Source of the DNA: Methanomassiliicoccales archaeon RumEn M1
GTDB lineage: Archaea; Thermoplasmatota; Thermoplasmata; Methanomassiliicoccales; Methanomassiliicoccaceae
DNA length: 64,000 nt
NCBI GenBank assembly: GCA_001421185.1
Contig: LJKK01000032.1
Location: forward strand, 1 to 64,000
Direction: 5' to 3'
Position 1 is the first letter of the stretch, and every line of letters starts with the position of its first letter. Under the pieces are notes generated by a model. It did no database searches and had not been told where the DNA came from. It saw nothing but the letters and a program-made list of their open reading frames with translations. Of the stretch, positions 8,462 through 17,963 are shown in pieces. Made by a program: the position numbers and the translations under genes.

Positions 8462-10237
8462 TCACAGGGCATTCTCCAGTTGCATAATGAAGTCTTCGGC
8501 CTGCTGTATGCCCTTCTGCCAGAACTCCTCGCTGGAGATGTCGAAGCCCAGCTCCTTGGCCAGCTCGCCCGGCGAACGGCTGGAGCCGGCCGACAGCAGG
8601 GCCTTGATCTTCGGAACGAACGCCTCGCCCTGCTCAAGGTAGAGACGGTACATGGCGAACACGAACAGCTGCGCGAACACGTAGGGATAGTTGTAGAAGC
8701 GGTAGTTCGGGATGTAATAGTGCAGCTTCATGGTCCACTCCCATTTCATCTCCGGCAGCCACTCCACGGCATCGCCGTAGATCTTGTCCCGGGCGGCGGT
8801 CCACAGCCCGGCGATGGTCTCGCCGTCCAGGAACCTGCCCGCCTTGATGGCGTCGTACATGCTGTGTTCGAAGAAGTAGCGCGCCGACACCTGGAAGGCG
8901 GCCATGCCGAACTCATCCAGCACCTTGCACAGCACCGCCCTCTTCTCCTCCTTGGAAGAGCTGTTGGACAGCAGGTGCTCGGTCAGCAGCAGCTCCCCGA
9001 AGGTGGAGCCGCACTCGGCGATGCAGGAGCCGATCTCGTAGTTGCTGGGCCGCTGCGCCCTCGATCCCAGGTAGGCGTGGATGGCATGGCCCAGTTCATG
9101 GGCCTGCGTGTACACGTCGCCCACCAGGCCGTTGAAGCTCTGAAGGACGTACGCCGATCGGCCGTCGAACCAGGTGGCGCAGAAGGCCCCGCTGACCTTG
9201 CCCCGGCGCACCTCGGCGTCGATGTGCCTCTTCTCGTACATGTCGTTGGCGTACTCGCCGAACTGGCGGTCGAACCGGGAATAGGCCTCGACCACGTTCT
9301 CCCGGGCCTCGCTCCAGGAGTACTTCCTTCCCGGATCGTCGGGCAGGGGAGCGATGATGTCCCAGTTGCCCAGCTTGGACAGCCCCATCAGCCGGGCCTT
9401 GAGGACGAGATAGCGCTGATAGACGCCCACGTTCCGCTCCATGGTGCTCATGAGGGCGCGCACCGCGGCCTCGTCCACGTCATTGGCGAGGAGGCTCTGG
9501 GTCAACACCGAGGGATATTTCCTCCACTCGCACATCTGGACATGGTCGGCGCACACCGAGCGGAGAGCGGTGGACCACAGTATCTCGTCCTGCCCCAGGG
9601 CATCGTACACGACGCGGTTCGCCTCCTCCCGCACCTCCCGGCGAGGGTCCTCGTACAGGCCGATGATCTGGCCGTATGGCAGTTCCTTCTCCTCGCCGTC
9701 GATGGTTATCCGGAAGGTGCGGGTGCTCAGCCAGTCCCCTTGCAGCTGGGACCACGCATCGATGCCGTTCTGGTCCTTGGTCATCACGAGCTTCTCCTCG
9801 ACCTCGGACAGCTGGTGCGGCACCCTGGCCAGGACCCGCTCCAGCATATGGCGGAACTCCTTGAGCTCGGGGGCCTGGACCATCTCTGGCCGGGACGCCA
9901 GGAGCTTTCCGAGCTCCAGGTCCATGAACGCCAGCTGCTGGCCCGCGCGGAGCGTCGCCCGGCGCATGGCGTCGTTGAGCTGCTGGGCGACGGGATCGGT
10001 GGAGTTGGCCGAGTACAGCAGGTTGCAGTACATGGCCGCTCCCTCATACTTGAGCGAGAACTCGTCGCGGGACTCCAGCAACTTGAAGAGGCCGGCCGCG
10101 TCCAGATCCCCGATCTTTCCCTTGTACCGTTCGTTCATGGCGCTGGCCTCGGCGACCATCTTCTCCAGGCGGTCGACGATGTAGGCAGGATCGGTGCTCT
10201 CCACCAGCTGGCTGAGGTCCCATTGCATCTCGTTCAT
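8462..10237 (-). CDS. pepF: M3-family oligoendopeptidase F
   Basis: A 591-aa cytoplasmic zinc metallopeptidase. The M3 active site HELGHAIHAYLGSRAQ is near residue 376, with the downstream glutamate ligand in IAECGSTFGE. The length and the C-terminal catalytic domain with an N-terminal helical domain match PepF/oligoendopeptidase F, which cleaves short peptides in protein turnover. The ATG at 10237 is preceded by a TATA-like ataaaaaat (10272-10280). The downstream membrane-protein gene is 10 bases away. Confidence 0.92.
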   Translation of the reverse strand: MNEMQWDLSQLVESTDPAYIVDRLEKMVAEASAMNERYKGKIGDLDAAGLFKLLESRDEFSLKYEGAAMYCNLLYSANSTDPVAQQLNDAMRRATLRAGQQLAFMDLELGKLLASRPEMVQAPELKEFRHMLERVLARVPHQLSEVEEKLVMTKDQNGIDAWSQLQGDWLSTRTFRITIDGEEKELPYGQIIGLYEDPRREVREEANRVVYDALGQDEILWSTALRSVCADHVQMCEWRKYPSVLTQSLLANDVDEAAVRALMSTMERNVGVYQRYLVLKARLMGLSKLGNWDIIAPLPDDPGRKYSWSEARENVVEAYSRFDRQFGEYANDMYEKRHIDAEVRRGKVSGAFCATWFDGRSAYVLQSFNGLVGDVYTQAHELGHAIHAYLGSRAQRPSNYEIGSCIAECGSTFGELLLTEHLLSNSSSKEEKRAVLCKVLDEFGMAAFQVSARYFFEHSMYDAIKAGRFLDGETIAGLWTAARDKIYGDAVEWLPEMKWEWTMKLHYYIPNYRFYNYPYVFAQLFVFAMYRLYLEQGEAFVPKIKALLSAGSSRSPGELAKELGFDISSEEFWQKGIQQAEDFIMQLENAL

Positions 10238-10470
10238 AGGAAAACCGTCCCCATTTACCCGTTTCGCATTATAAAAAATATCACCAGAGTTTTCATTTCC
10301 CTGGTGGCGTGCTCATCGGTCGCGGCGTTGGGACGTGTTGGATATGGGTCGGCCAGGCCATTGGGTCCAGGGATATACGATGTCGGGCCCGGCCGCCGCG
10401 AGCTCGCTGGACGACCTCGCGTCCGCACCGGCGCAAAAAGGGGAAATAAGGCCATGGGCATCGGTGCGGC

Positions 10471-11253
10471 ATGAACGCGCCCCTGGTGGAGATGCACCGA
10501 GTGAACATCGAGAGGAACGGCAACACCCTGCTGAGGGACGTCGACCTGCGCATCGAGCGGGGGGAGCGCATCGCCATATTGGGTCCGAACGGCTCGGGGA
10601 AGTCCTCCCTGGTCCGCGCCATGATGGGGGACCTGCGCCATGACACTTCGGTCGAGGGAGCCTACGTCAGGATACGAGGGGAGGAGCACTACTCCCTGTT
10701 CGATGTCCGCCAGGCCTTCGGAATGGTGTCGGGCGAGCTGCAAGGGGACATGAGGAGGAGCATGACGGCCGAGGAGGCCGTGCTATCGGGACTGTTCGGC
10801 TCCATAGGGACCAACAGGTCGCAGAGGATCGACGATGACATGAAGACTAGGGCCATGGAGGCCCTGCGCTCGGTCGGCTCGGAGCATCTGGCCCCGCGGA
10901 TGGTGGACACGCTGTCCATGGGGGAGGCGCGCCGGGTGCTCATGGCCCGGGCGCTCGTGAACCGCCCCGAGGCGCTCATACTCGACGAGCCGATGAACGC
11001 CCTGGACCTCACCGGGAAGCACCTGGTCAGGAACGCGATGCGCTCCCTGGCCGCCAGCGGCAGAAGCCTGGTCCTGGTCACCCATGACCCGTCGGACATC
11101 GTCCCGGAGATCGGGCGGGTGATCATGATGCGCCATGGGCGGATATACAGCGACGGGGGCAGGGACACCATCACGGAGGAGAACCTCAGCGAGCTGTACG
11201 GCGTCCCGGTGAGGCTGGTCTCGGCCGATGGGCGGCTGTGGGCGTTCTCCTGA
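10471..11253 (+). CDS. Orphan ABC-type ATPase
   Basis: A 260-aa ATP-binding cassette protein: Walker A GPNGSGKSS (about residue 38), Q-loop region, signature LSMGEARR, Walker B ALILDEPMNALD and switch histidine VTHDPSDIV. No permease or binding protein gene is adjacent. The closest general resemblance is to ModF/YlmA-type cytoplasmic ATPases, and the substrate cannot be told. The signature has LSMGE in place of the usual LSGGQ/E. It may pair with a permease encoded elsewhere or act as a soluble, non-transport ATPase. The next gene downstream is a UroD-fold protein with its own TATA box, so co-transcription is not required. Confidence 0.85.
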   Translation: MNAPLVEMHRVNIERNGNTLLRDVDLRIERGERIAILGPNGSGKSSLVRAMMGDLRHDTSVEGAYVRIRGEEHYSLFDVRQAFGMVSGELQGDMRRSMTAEEAVLSGLFGSIGTNRSQRIDDDMKTRAMEALRSVGSEHLAPRMVDTLSMGEARRVLMARALVNRPEALILDEPMNALDLTGKHLVRNAMRSLAASGRSLVLVTHDPSDIVPEIGRVIMMRHGRIYSDGGRDTITEENLSELYGVPVRLVSADGRLWAFS

Positions 11254-11325
11254 TCGTCCGGCCGCAGGGTTCAGGCACGGGATATAAATGATGCCAGCCC
11301 CTTGACTGCCATTGGTGTGTTCCAC

Positions 11326-12444
11326 ATGACGACAGCGGAAAGGTTCCCTCCCATAGACCGGCAGTGGTTGGACAGGTCCAAGAAGCGTTTCGCCAGCCCC
11401 TTCATGGGCACGAAGTACGACCGCATCTCGGTCGACCCGATGATGCTGTCCCACGCCTCGGTGGCGTGCGGGAACACCATTGGGGACTTCTACCGGCACC
11501 CGGAGCTGGGCGCGCACTGCGTGGCCTATGCGTCCCAGATGTACGACCTGCTGCCCGTCACGCACTGGTACTTCTCCCTCTCCTGGGTGGCGGAGATGGG
11601 GCTGAACATAAGGTACATGGAGACGATGCCGCCGGTGCCCGAGGCGCCGCTGATCTCCTCCCCCAACGAGGTGGACAAGGTGGAGGTGGTCTCGTCCGAG
11701 GACCTGGCCAACGGCTGGACCATGCAACAGTACAGCAAGGCCAACGACTACATCCAGAAGTACCTGCCGGACATGTTCATCCCCATGGTGAACGTCTCCG
11801 ACCTCACCGGCTCGGCCGCCCAGCTGTGCGGGGTGGACAATTTCATCATGTGGGCGCTGTCCGAACCGGACGCCGCGCACGTCCTGGTGGACCGATACAC
11901 GCAGACGGCCATCAACGGCGCCGAGGTCATGTCGAAGAAGTATGGCATGGCCATGATATCCACCGGCTCGGTGCTGGCCAACAACGACGTGTTCAGCGAC
12001 CAGATGGTGGCCGACTTCTCGGCCAAATACCTGCGGAAGCTGGTGGACGGCGCGTTCCGCAAGGGGGCCGGGCCACAGGTCTTCTATCACCTGTGCGGGA
12101 ATCACGAGACCGATTACAAGGTGATCAAGGAGCATGCCGTGTGGTCGCCCTTCTCCATCGTCAACATCGGCTACCAGGGCCGGGAGGTCTTCCCGGCCGA
12201 CCTCATGGCCAAGGAGTTCGGCCACCTGGCGACCATCATGCCCTCGGTGGACACCAAGCTCATGATCATGCCCGACGCCGGGAAGGTGTACCAGCAGGCC
12301 AAGGAGCAGATCATCGCAGGCCGGGACTCGCCCCACGGCATGATACTGGGCACGGCGTGCGAGGTACCGCCCTACACGCCGCCGGCCAACATCAACGCCC
12401 TGGTGCAGGCCTCCAAGGACTTCGGCACCTACGGCACCTGGTGA
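11326..12444 (+). CDS. UroD-fold protein, candidate methylcobamide:CoM methyltransferase
   Basis: A 372-aa member of the uroporphyrinogen decarboxylase superfamily. It keeps the zinc/thiol-activation signature of MtaA/MtbA-type enzymes: H255-x-C257 in YHLCGN and C345 in GTACEVP. True UroD lacks this. The likely role is methyl transfer from a corrinoid protein to coenzyme M or another thiol. No corrinoid protein or activase gene lies beside it, so its partner is unknown. A TATA box (tataaa, 11283-11288) lies about 40 bases before the ATG at 11326 (MTTAERFPP); an upstream TTG at 11302 is less likely. Its 3' end converges on the next gene with four bases between stops. Confidence 0.8.
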   Translation: MTTAERFPPIDRQWLDRSKKRFASPFMGTKYDRISVDPMMLSHASVACGNTIGDFYRHPELGAHCVAYASQMYDLLPVTHWYFSLSWVAEMGLNIRYMETMPPVPEAPLISSPNEVDKVEVVSSEDLANGWTMQQYSKANDYIQKYLPDMFIPMVNVSDLTGSAAQLCGVDNFIMWALSEPDAAHVLVDRYTQTAINGAEVMSKKYGMAMISTGSVLANNDVFSDQMVADFSAKYLRKLVDGAFRKGAGPQVFYHLCGNHETDYKVIKEHAVWSPFSIVNIGYQGREVFPADLMAKEFGHLATIMPSVDTKLMIMPDAGKVYQQAKEQIIAGRDSPHGMILGTACEVPPYTPPANINALVQASKDFGTYGTW

Positions 12445-12448
12445 GAGC

Positions 12449-13615
12449 TCAGAACCTCAGGAAGCCCTGTGGCTCGATGCAGGTCGCCAGCATGACATCG
12501 TTGATGTCCTGGTGCGCCTCCCAGGTGCTGGCCCGGCGATTCTCGCCCCGGGACCAGAAGGACTCGATGCTCTCGGACATGGGCAGGTAGCGCATGAGCT
12601 CCTGCACAAGCCGCATGTTGGCGGTGTTGCCGTACACGTCCGCCTGGCCCAGCAGCGATTCGCGGATCAGGCTCACGCCCTTCAGCCCGATGGCCATGCC
12701 CAGCTCGCGGAAGGCCAGCCGTCGCCCCGCGTCCCGCTCAAGGAGCCCGCTCGATCGCGTGGCCTCCAGCCCCGGCAGGGCCGCCCGCAGGATGTTGCTG
12801 AGCGTCGATGCGTCGGTGAGGGCTCCCTCGTTCATAAGCTGGGCCATGCGGGCGCCGTCGACGAGCAGGCTGCCGATGCCCAGCGGATCGTCCGTCTCCC
12901 ATCTCCCGCCTCGGCACATCATCGCCAGCTCCGATATCTCGGCCACCAGCTGCTTCCTCCGCCCCGGCCTGATGGCGTCTCCCGCGGCGTCCAGCTCCAC
13001 GAAGGTCAGGTAGCCATCCAGGGCGTCGTGCTGCCCCATCGATGGCACCAGGGGCCGGGACAGGTCCACGCTCATCTTCCAGTTCAGCCTCTTTCGCTGG
13101 CCGCGATGGGGCGTGGTGACAAAGGCGGCGTGGGCGGCCAGGGCCAGTTCCGTTCCCAAGTCGATGTAGCGTATGTCCTCGGTGACCCGCCCGGCCTGGG
13201 CCAGGGCGTGCATCCACTTTGTCAGATAGTGATAGTACTGCCCGTCCCGCTCCCACTCCATCTCGGCATCATAGGGCTGATCGGCAGCCCTCTCGAGCAG
13301 GGGCTTGCCGATGCGTAGACCACCGGCGGTGGGCCGCTCCCTCCCCGCCTCCTCGTCCAGGCCGCTGATCCAGCCCGTCCGGGGGTCGTCCGGGCTGAAC
13401 CGGCCCAGCACATGGTGCACCTGATCGATGAGCCTCAGGGCCCGTTCGAGGTCGGCCTCGTCCTGGCCGGTTCGATACCTTCCAAGATAGTAGCATACGG
13501 CAAACGCATCCGTCCATAGGTAGCGGCGAGGGCTCCCTTCCGGGTCCAGCCCGGTCCGGCGGGCGAAGCCCCGCATGAGTTGCTCGGAAAGATGGGCGGT
13601 GATGTTCTCCTGCAT
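12449..13615 (-). CDS. Conserved hypothetical protein, helix-rich
   Basis: A 388-aa soluble protein of no family I can name with confidence. It is mostly predicted helices with repeated aromatic/Arg motifs (YLWTDAFAVCYYLGRY near 35, WERDGQYYHYLTKWMHAL near 135, RLNWKMSVDLSRPLVPSMGQHDALDG near 190). This arrangement recalls alpha/alpha-toroid proteins such as glycoside hydrolases, and GQHDALDG could line a pocket. The start is the ATG at 13615. A TATA-like element is not obvious. It converges with the UroD-fold gene and is followed upstream by tRNA-Ala. No secretion signal is seen. Confidence 0.75.
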   Translation of the reverse strand: MQENITAHLSEQLMRGFARRTGLDPEGSPRRYLWTDAFAVCYYLGRYRTGQDEADLERALRLIDQVHHVLGRFSPDDPRTGWISGLDEEAGRERPTAGGLRIGKPLLERAADQPYDAEMEWERDGQYYHYLTKWMHALAQAGRVTEDIRYIDLGTELALAAHAAFVTTPHRGQRKRLNWKMSVDLSRPLVPSMGQHDALDGYLTFVELDAAGDAIRPGRRKQLVAEISELAMMCRGGRWETDDPLGIGSLLVDGARMAQLMNEGALTDASTLSNILRAALPGLEATRSSGLLERDAGRRLAFRELGMAIGLKGVSLIRESLLGQADVYGNTANMRLVQELMRYLPMSESIESFWSRGENRRASTWEAHQDINDVMLATCIEPQGFLRF

Positions 13616-13795
13616 AGTTCTCTAAAAGGATACTATTAGAGCAGGGGGCTATTCAACCTTGGCCTGTTCGTGTCATCACACTGCCGCTCGTCATTATATG
13701 CCTGTATGGCCTTGGACCTCATCATATGTGGCCGCGAGCATGATGGAGCGTCGTTGCCGACATGTAAATGCCGAGAATATGAGAATGAGGAAAGG

Positions 13796-13869
13796 TGGAC
13801 GGACCGGGATTTGAACCCGGGGCCTCGTGATTGCAAATCACGCGATCTTCCGAGCTGATCTATCCGCCC
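13796..13869 (-). tRNA. tRNA-Ala (anticodon TGC)
   Basis: A 74-base cloverleaf. The acceptor stem GGGCGGA pairs with TCCGTCC and includes the G3:U70 wobble, the alanine identity element. The anticodon loop is TTTGCAA with anticodon TGC (plus-strand 13833-13835), the T-loop is TTCAAAT and the discriminator is A. CCA is not encoded. There is no intron. Confidence 0.97.
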
Positions 13870-13926
13870 GTTTGCCACTCGTAACCATGGCTTGAATAAA
13901 AAGGTTGTTCTGGCCGCCGGAGCGGC

Positions 13927-15573
13927 TCAGCGGCACACCGCGCCGCGGGACGCGCTGGTCACCAGCTTGCGATACTTGGCCAGCATGCCGTTGACCTCCC
14001 TCTCGGCCGGACGCGTTTCGGACAGGCGGCGCTCCATCTCCTCGTCGGAGATGTTCACCTCAAGCCTGCGGGCCGGGATGTCGATCACGATCTCGTCTCC
14101 CTCCCTCACGGCGGCGATGGGGCCCCCGGCCGACGCCTCCGGCGACACGTGGCCGATGCACGGGCCCCTGGTGGCGCCAGAGAACCGTCCGTCGGTGATC
14201 AGCGCCACGTCGTCGGCCAGGCCCATGCCGGCGATCATGCTGGTCGGATAGAGCATCTCCGGCATGCCGGGACCTCCCTTCGGCCCCTCGTAGCGTATGA
14301 TCACCACGTCGCCCTTGACAATCTTCCGCGACCTGATGGCCGCGGCCGCCTCGTCCTCCGAATCGAACACCCTGGCGCGTCCGCGGAATCGCATCATCTT
14401 CTCGTTGACGGCCGACTGCTTGACCACCGCGCCCTCCGGGGCGAGATTGCCGTACAGCACCGCGATGCCCCCCTCGGCATGGAACGGCCGGTCCAGGGGC
14501 CTCAGGACCTCGGCGTCCAGCACCTCGGCGCGGTCGGCGATCTCGTGTATGCTGCTGCCCGCGACGGTCCTCTGGTCCGACAGCATGCCCTTCAGCCGCT
14601 TGAGCACGGCGGGGATGCCGCCCGCCCGGTCGAGGTCGGCGATGTGGTACGGGCCGCCGGGGCGCAGCGACGTCAGGTGGGGAACCTTCCGGGACACCTC
14701 GTCGAAGACCTTCAGGTCGATGTCGATGCCGAACTCCGATGCCACGGCAGGTATGTGGAGGGCGGTGTTGGTCGAGCCGCCGATGGCCATGTCCACCGCG
14801 ATGGCGTTGACGAAGGACTCCCTGGTGGCGATCGACCGCGGGGCGACGCCTTCCTTGGCCAGCTCCACGATGCGGCGGCCGGTCTCCCGGGCGATCTGCA
14901 ACTTGCGCTCGCTGGTCGCCAGCGAGGTGGCGCAGCCGGTCAGGCTCATCCCCATCGCCTCGGTCAGGCACGCCATGGTGTTGGCCGTGAACAGTCCGGA
15001 GCACGAGCCCTCTCCCGGGCAGGCCGCGCATTCGACGGCCACGACCTCGGCGTCGGTGGCCTTTCCGGCATTATGCGCGCCGAGCACCTCGAACACGCTC
15101 TGAAGGTCGCGCTTCTCCCCGTCCAGCTCGCCGGCCTCCATGGGGCCTCCGGTCAGCATGATCGCCGGGATGTTCATCCTGCCCGCGGCCATCAGCATGC
15201 CAGGGGTGACCTTGTCGCAGTTCGTGACCCCGACCCACCCGTCGAAGGCATGGGCGTTGTTCATGACCTCCACGCAGTCGGCGATGACCTCTCTCGACGG
15301 CAGGGAATAACGCATTCCCATATGCCCCATGGCGATGCCGTCGCATACCGCCGGCACGCCGAAGGAGAAGGCCACGCCCCCGGCCTCCTCGATCCCCTTC
15401 CGCACCTCTTCGACCAGTCGGTCCAGGTGTATGTGCCCCGGAACGATGTTGTTGAAGGAGTTGGCGATACCGATGAAGGGCTTGTCCATGTCCTCGTCGG
15501 TCAGTCCGCAGGCCCGCAGCAGGCTTCGGCTGGGCGCCTTGTCCAGCCCCTTCTTCACGGTATCGCTTCGCAT
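13927..15573 (-). CDS. ilvD: Dihydroxy-acid dehydratase
   Basis: A 548-aa enzyme of branched-chain amino acid (and CoA-precursor) synthesis that dehydrates 2,3-dihydroxy-isovalerate and 2,3-dihydroxy-3-methylvalerate. IlvD/Edd signatures are clear: [17 protein letters not shown] (Fe-S cysteine), [18 protein letters not shown] and the C-terminal [22 protein letters not shown]. The length is as expected. The start is the ATG at 15573 ([14 protein letters not shown]), preceded by an SD GGAGA; a GTG at 15585 is in frame but lies upstream of that SD. The gene stands alone between tRNA-Ala and the mechanosensitive channels. Confidence 0.96.
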   Translation of the reverse strand: MRSDTVKKGLDKAPSRSLLRACGLTDEDMDKPFIGIANSFNNIVPGHIHLDRLVEEVRKGIEEAGGVAFSFGVPAVCDGIAMGHMGMRYSLPSREVIADCVEVMNNAHAFDGWVGVTNCDKVTPGMLMAAGRMNIPAIMLTGGPMEAGELDGEKRDLQSVFEVLGAHNAGKATDAEVVAVECAACPGEGSCSGLFTANTMACLTEAMGMSLTGCATSLATSERKLQIARETGRRIVELAKEGVAPRSIATRESFVNAIAVDMAIGGSTNTALHIPAVASEFGIDIDLKVFDEVSRKVPHLTSLRPGGPYHIADLDRAGGIPAVLKRLKGMLSDQRTVAGSSIHEIADRAEVLDAEVLRPLDRPFHAEGGIAVLYGNLAPEGAVVKQSAVNEKMMRFRGRARVFDSEDEAAAAIRSRKIVKGDVVIIRYEGPKGGPGMPEMLYPTSMIAGMGLADDVALITDGRFSGATRGPCIGHVSPEASAGGPIAAVREGDEIVIDIPARRLEVNISDEEMERRLSETRPAEREVNGMLAKYRKLVTSASRGAVCR

Positions 15574-15630
15574 GATATCTCCCACAACATGAAAAATGAG
15601 GTAAAAAGGGTTATGCCCGCTCGACTCCCC

Positions 15631-16512
15631 TCACGGGTCCTTCAGTTCGATCCCCTCGGCCTCGAATCGCGCCTTCAGCGTCTCCAGGAAATCGGACATG
15701 ATCTCCTCCGACCTCTGCACGTCCCTCATCCACACCTTGATCTGCAACTTGATGCGGGAACCCTGGATGTCGACCAGGTTGACGACGGGGTTCAGGGAGG
15801 CCAGCGCGTCCGGGTCCTCCTCGATGCGGGTGAGGAGGGAGTGGTCGAAGATCGAGGAGAGGGGAGGGCCAGGGCATTCCGACACCACGGGCAGGATGCA
15901 GGGGTCCCTGTCGGCCTCCTCGATGACGATGCGGCGGACTACGCCCAGATCGGTCGTGGGGCCCACCCAGATGCTCTTCTCGATGGCGGTGAACCCGGAC
16001 TTGGTATAATTGATCACTTTGCCATTGATGATCTGGGAGTTGGGGATCGTGGCGATCCGCCCTCCCTTCTCCCTCACCTCGGTGCTCATGAGCCGGATGT
16101 CCTTGACCCGGCAGATGCCCGTGCTGGGGACCAGGCCGACCTCCACCCAGTCCTCCAGGCGGATGGGCTTGGTGATGGAGATCAGGATGCCCGCGATGGC
16201 GTTCTGGATGACCTGCTGGGTGGCGAACGCCACGGCCACCCCCACTATGCCCAGGGAGAGGATCGCGGCGTTGATGTCAATGTGCAGGAAGGCGCCGGTG
16301 CTGGCCAGGAACGCCACGGCGAGTATGATGTACTGGATCAGACGGGCCACCTGCTTGGACGAGCGTTTTCCGACAGTATCGTCCAGATACCTGCGGATGA
16401 GCGAGGCGGACGTTCGGGCAATGAGGACCGCGGCGCCCATGATCACTATGAAGAGGATGATGTCCACGGGACTGATGTTCCCTATGATCGGCTGATCAAG
16501 CCATGTCGCCAT
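15631..16512 (-). CDS. MscS-family mechanosensitive channel
   Basis: A 293-aa small-conductance mechanosensitive channel. N-terminal hydrophobic segments (about 15-35 and 55-80) are followed by the pore helix ILSLGIVGVAVAFATQQVIQNAIAG, the beta-domain entry LEDWVEVG and the mixed C-terminal cytoplasmic domain with IPNSQIINGKVINYTKSG. It would release osmolytes on hypo-osmotic shock. The ATG at 16512 (MATWLDQPIIGN) aligns with the start of the neighbouring paralogue; in-frame codons upstream add unrelated residues. It lies immediately downstream of that paralogue on the same strand, with about 110 bases between. Confidence 0.9.
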   Translation of the reverse strand: MATWLDQPIIGNISPVDIILFIVIMGAAVLIARTSASLIRRYLDDTVGKRSSKQVARLIQYIILAVAFLASTGAFLHIDINAAILSLGIVGVAVAFATQQVIQNAIAGILISITKPIRLEDWVEVGLVPSTGICRVKDIRLMSTEVREKGGRIATIPNSQIINGKVINYTKSGFTAIEKSIWVGPTTDLGVVRRIVIEEADRDPCILPVVSECPGPPLSSIFDHSLLTRIEEDPDALASLNPVVNLVDIQGSRIKLQIKVWMRDVQRSEEIMSDFLETLKARFEAEGIELKDP

Positions 16513-16626
16513 GAGAACCGGTAATCGCATTCTAGAAATGAACGTGTCGGTCAGCGCGATTTTCGCCCGTATGGTCCCTTGACCTTGGCATGGCACTGGC
16601 CTCTGTGAAGGTCACCGCCATGAGGC

Positions 16627-17505
16627 TCATGGGTCCCTCAGCTCGATGCCTTCCGCCTCGAACCTCGCGGTCAGCCTCTTGAGGAAGCTGGACACGATCT
16701 CGTCCCTCCGGAACGGCTCGAGGATCCATAGCCTGACGTTGAGCTTGGCCCGGGAGCCCTGCACCTCGGCCAGGTAGATCTCTGGCGATAGGGAATGCAG
16801 GTTGCTAGCCGTGCCGAAGATGCTGCGGACGTAGTGCCGCTCGAAGAGCTTGGTAACGGTCCTTCTCCCCTCGTCGGACACCTTGGGGAGGATGTTGGGG
16901 TCCCTGTCGGCCTCTTCGCGGACGATGCGGGTGATGCGCTCAAGGTCGGAGACGCTGGCGATCCATATGGGGACCGTCACCGCGGTGAAACCCCCGCGAG
17001 AGTGGTTGATGACCTTTCCGTTCATGATCTGGGCGTTGGGCACGGTGACGATGCGACCGTCGAGGTCCCGCAGCACGGTGTTCATGAGGGTGATGTCCTT
17101 CACCCTGCCCATCCCGTTGAGGGGTATGGGGCCCACCTCCACCCAGTCCTCCAGCTGTATGGGGCGGACGATCGATATCAGGATGCCGGCGATGGCGTTC
17201 TGGATGATCTGCTGCGAGGCGAACGCCACCGCGATGCCGGCTATGCCCAGCGATAGGAATATGGCCGAGAGGTCCAGCTTGAGGACCGAGCTGAAGCCGA
17301 CCGTCAACGCGGTGAGCACGACCACGTACTGGAACGCCCGGGCCACTCCCTTCGATAACCGCTTCCCCACCGGCTCGTCCAGATATTTCCTGATGATGGC
17401 ATTGCCTATGCGGGCCACGATGACCGATAACGTGATGAGCAACAGGAAGAGCCCGATGGCCATCGGGGTGACGTTATCGATGATGGGAGTGTCCAGCCAG
17501 CTCAT
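16627..17505 (-). CDS. MscS-family mechanosensitive channel (paralogue)
   Basis: A 292-aa channel closely similar to the product of 15631-16512 over its whole length: MSWLDTPIIDNVTP at the N-terminus, pore helix FLSLGIAGIAVAFASQQIIQNAIAG, LEDWVEVG, VPNAQIMNGKVINHSRGG, and the same C-terminus RFEAEGIELRDP. This indicates a tandem duplication with divergence. Both genes read in the same direction and probably share or repeat a promoter. The pair could form homo- or hetero-heptamers (inference). Confidence 0.9.
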   Translation of the reverse strand: MSWLDTPIIDNVTPMAIGLFLLLITLSVIVARIGNAIIRKYLDEPVGKRLSKGVARAFQYVVVLTALTVGFSSVLKLDLSAIFLSLGIAGIAVAFASQQIIQNAIAGILISIVRPIQLEDWVEVGPIPLNGMGRVKDITLMNTVLRDLDGRIVTVPNAQIMNGKVINHSRGGFTAVTVPIWIASVSDLERITRIVREEADRDPNILPKVSDEGRRTVTKLFERHYVRSIFGTASNLHSLSPEIYLAEVQGSRAKLNVRLWILEPFRRDEIVSSFLKRLTARFEAEGIELRDP

Positions 17506-17616
17506 TTCAGGTCCCTATCGTGTTACAGCTCATAAAGGGCCCGGTTGGAATCCTGTCCACGATATAAAATCCCAAAAAGGTTTTACAGGAAGGTGTTTGA
17601 AACAAGGCAAAATGGT

Positions 17617-17928
17617 TTACGATCGCAGAACGATCTCAATGTTCACGCCGTCAGGGACCTGAATCCTCATGAGCTGGCGAAGGGCCCGCTCATCGGCGTC
17701 AAGGTCGATCAGTCGCTTGTGGATCCTCATCTCCCATCGGTCCCAGGTCTCCGAGCCTTCTCCATCGGGGCTCTTGCGGACGGGAACGACCAGTTTCTTG
17801 GTGGGGAGGGGGATCGGCCCGCGAATCGCCACGCCGGTCCTCTGCGAAATGGACTTGATCTGTCCGCAGACACTGTCCACCTTCTTGGGGTCAGTGCCGC
17901 TCAAGGATATTCTTGCTCTCTGTGCCAT
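17617..17928 (-). CDS. rpsJ: 30S ribosomal protein S10
   Basis: A 103-aa uS10 of archaeal type: [24 protein letters not shown], the loop [19 protein letters not shown] and [25 protein letters not shown]. It is the last gene of the str operon (S12-S7-EF2-EF1A-S10), 35 bases after the EF-1A stop codon. It takes part in the head of the small subunit. Confidence 0.97.
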   Translation of the reverse strand: MAQRARISLSGTDPKKVDSVCGQIKSISQRTGVAIRGPIPLPTKKLVVPVRKSPDGEGSETWDRWEMRIHKRLIDLDADERALRQLMRIQVPDGVNIEIVLRS

Positions 17929-17963
17929 AATGATCCCTCAAAAATTAGGGAAGGGGAAGGGGT

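Noticed and set aside
8105-10474. Open frame of 789 codons on the plus strand
   Set aside because: Antisense of oligoendopeptidase F and the membrane-protein gene; no start signal or motif.
14149-16524. Open frame of 791 codons on the plus strand
   Set aside because: Runs antisense through ilvD and an MscS gene, which are both clearly real.
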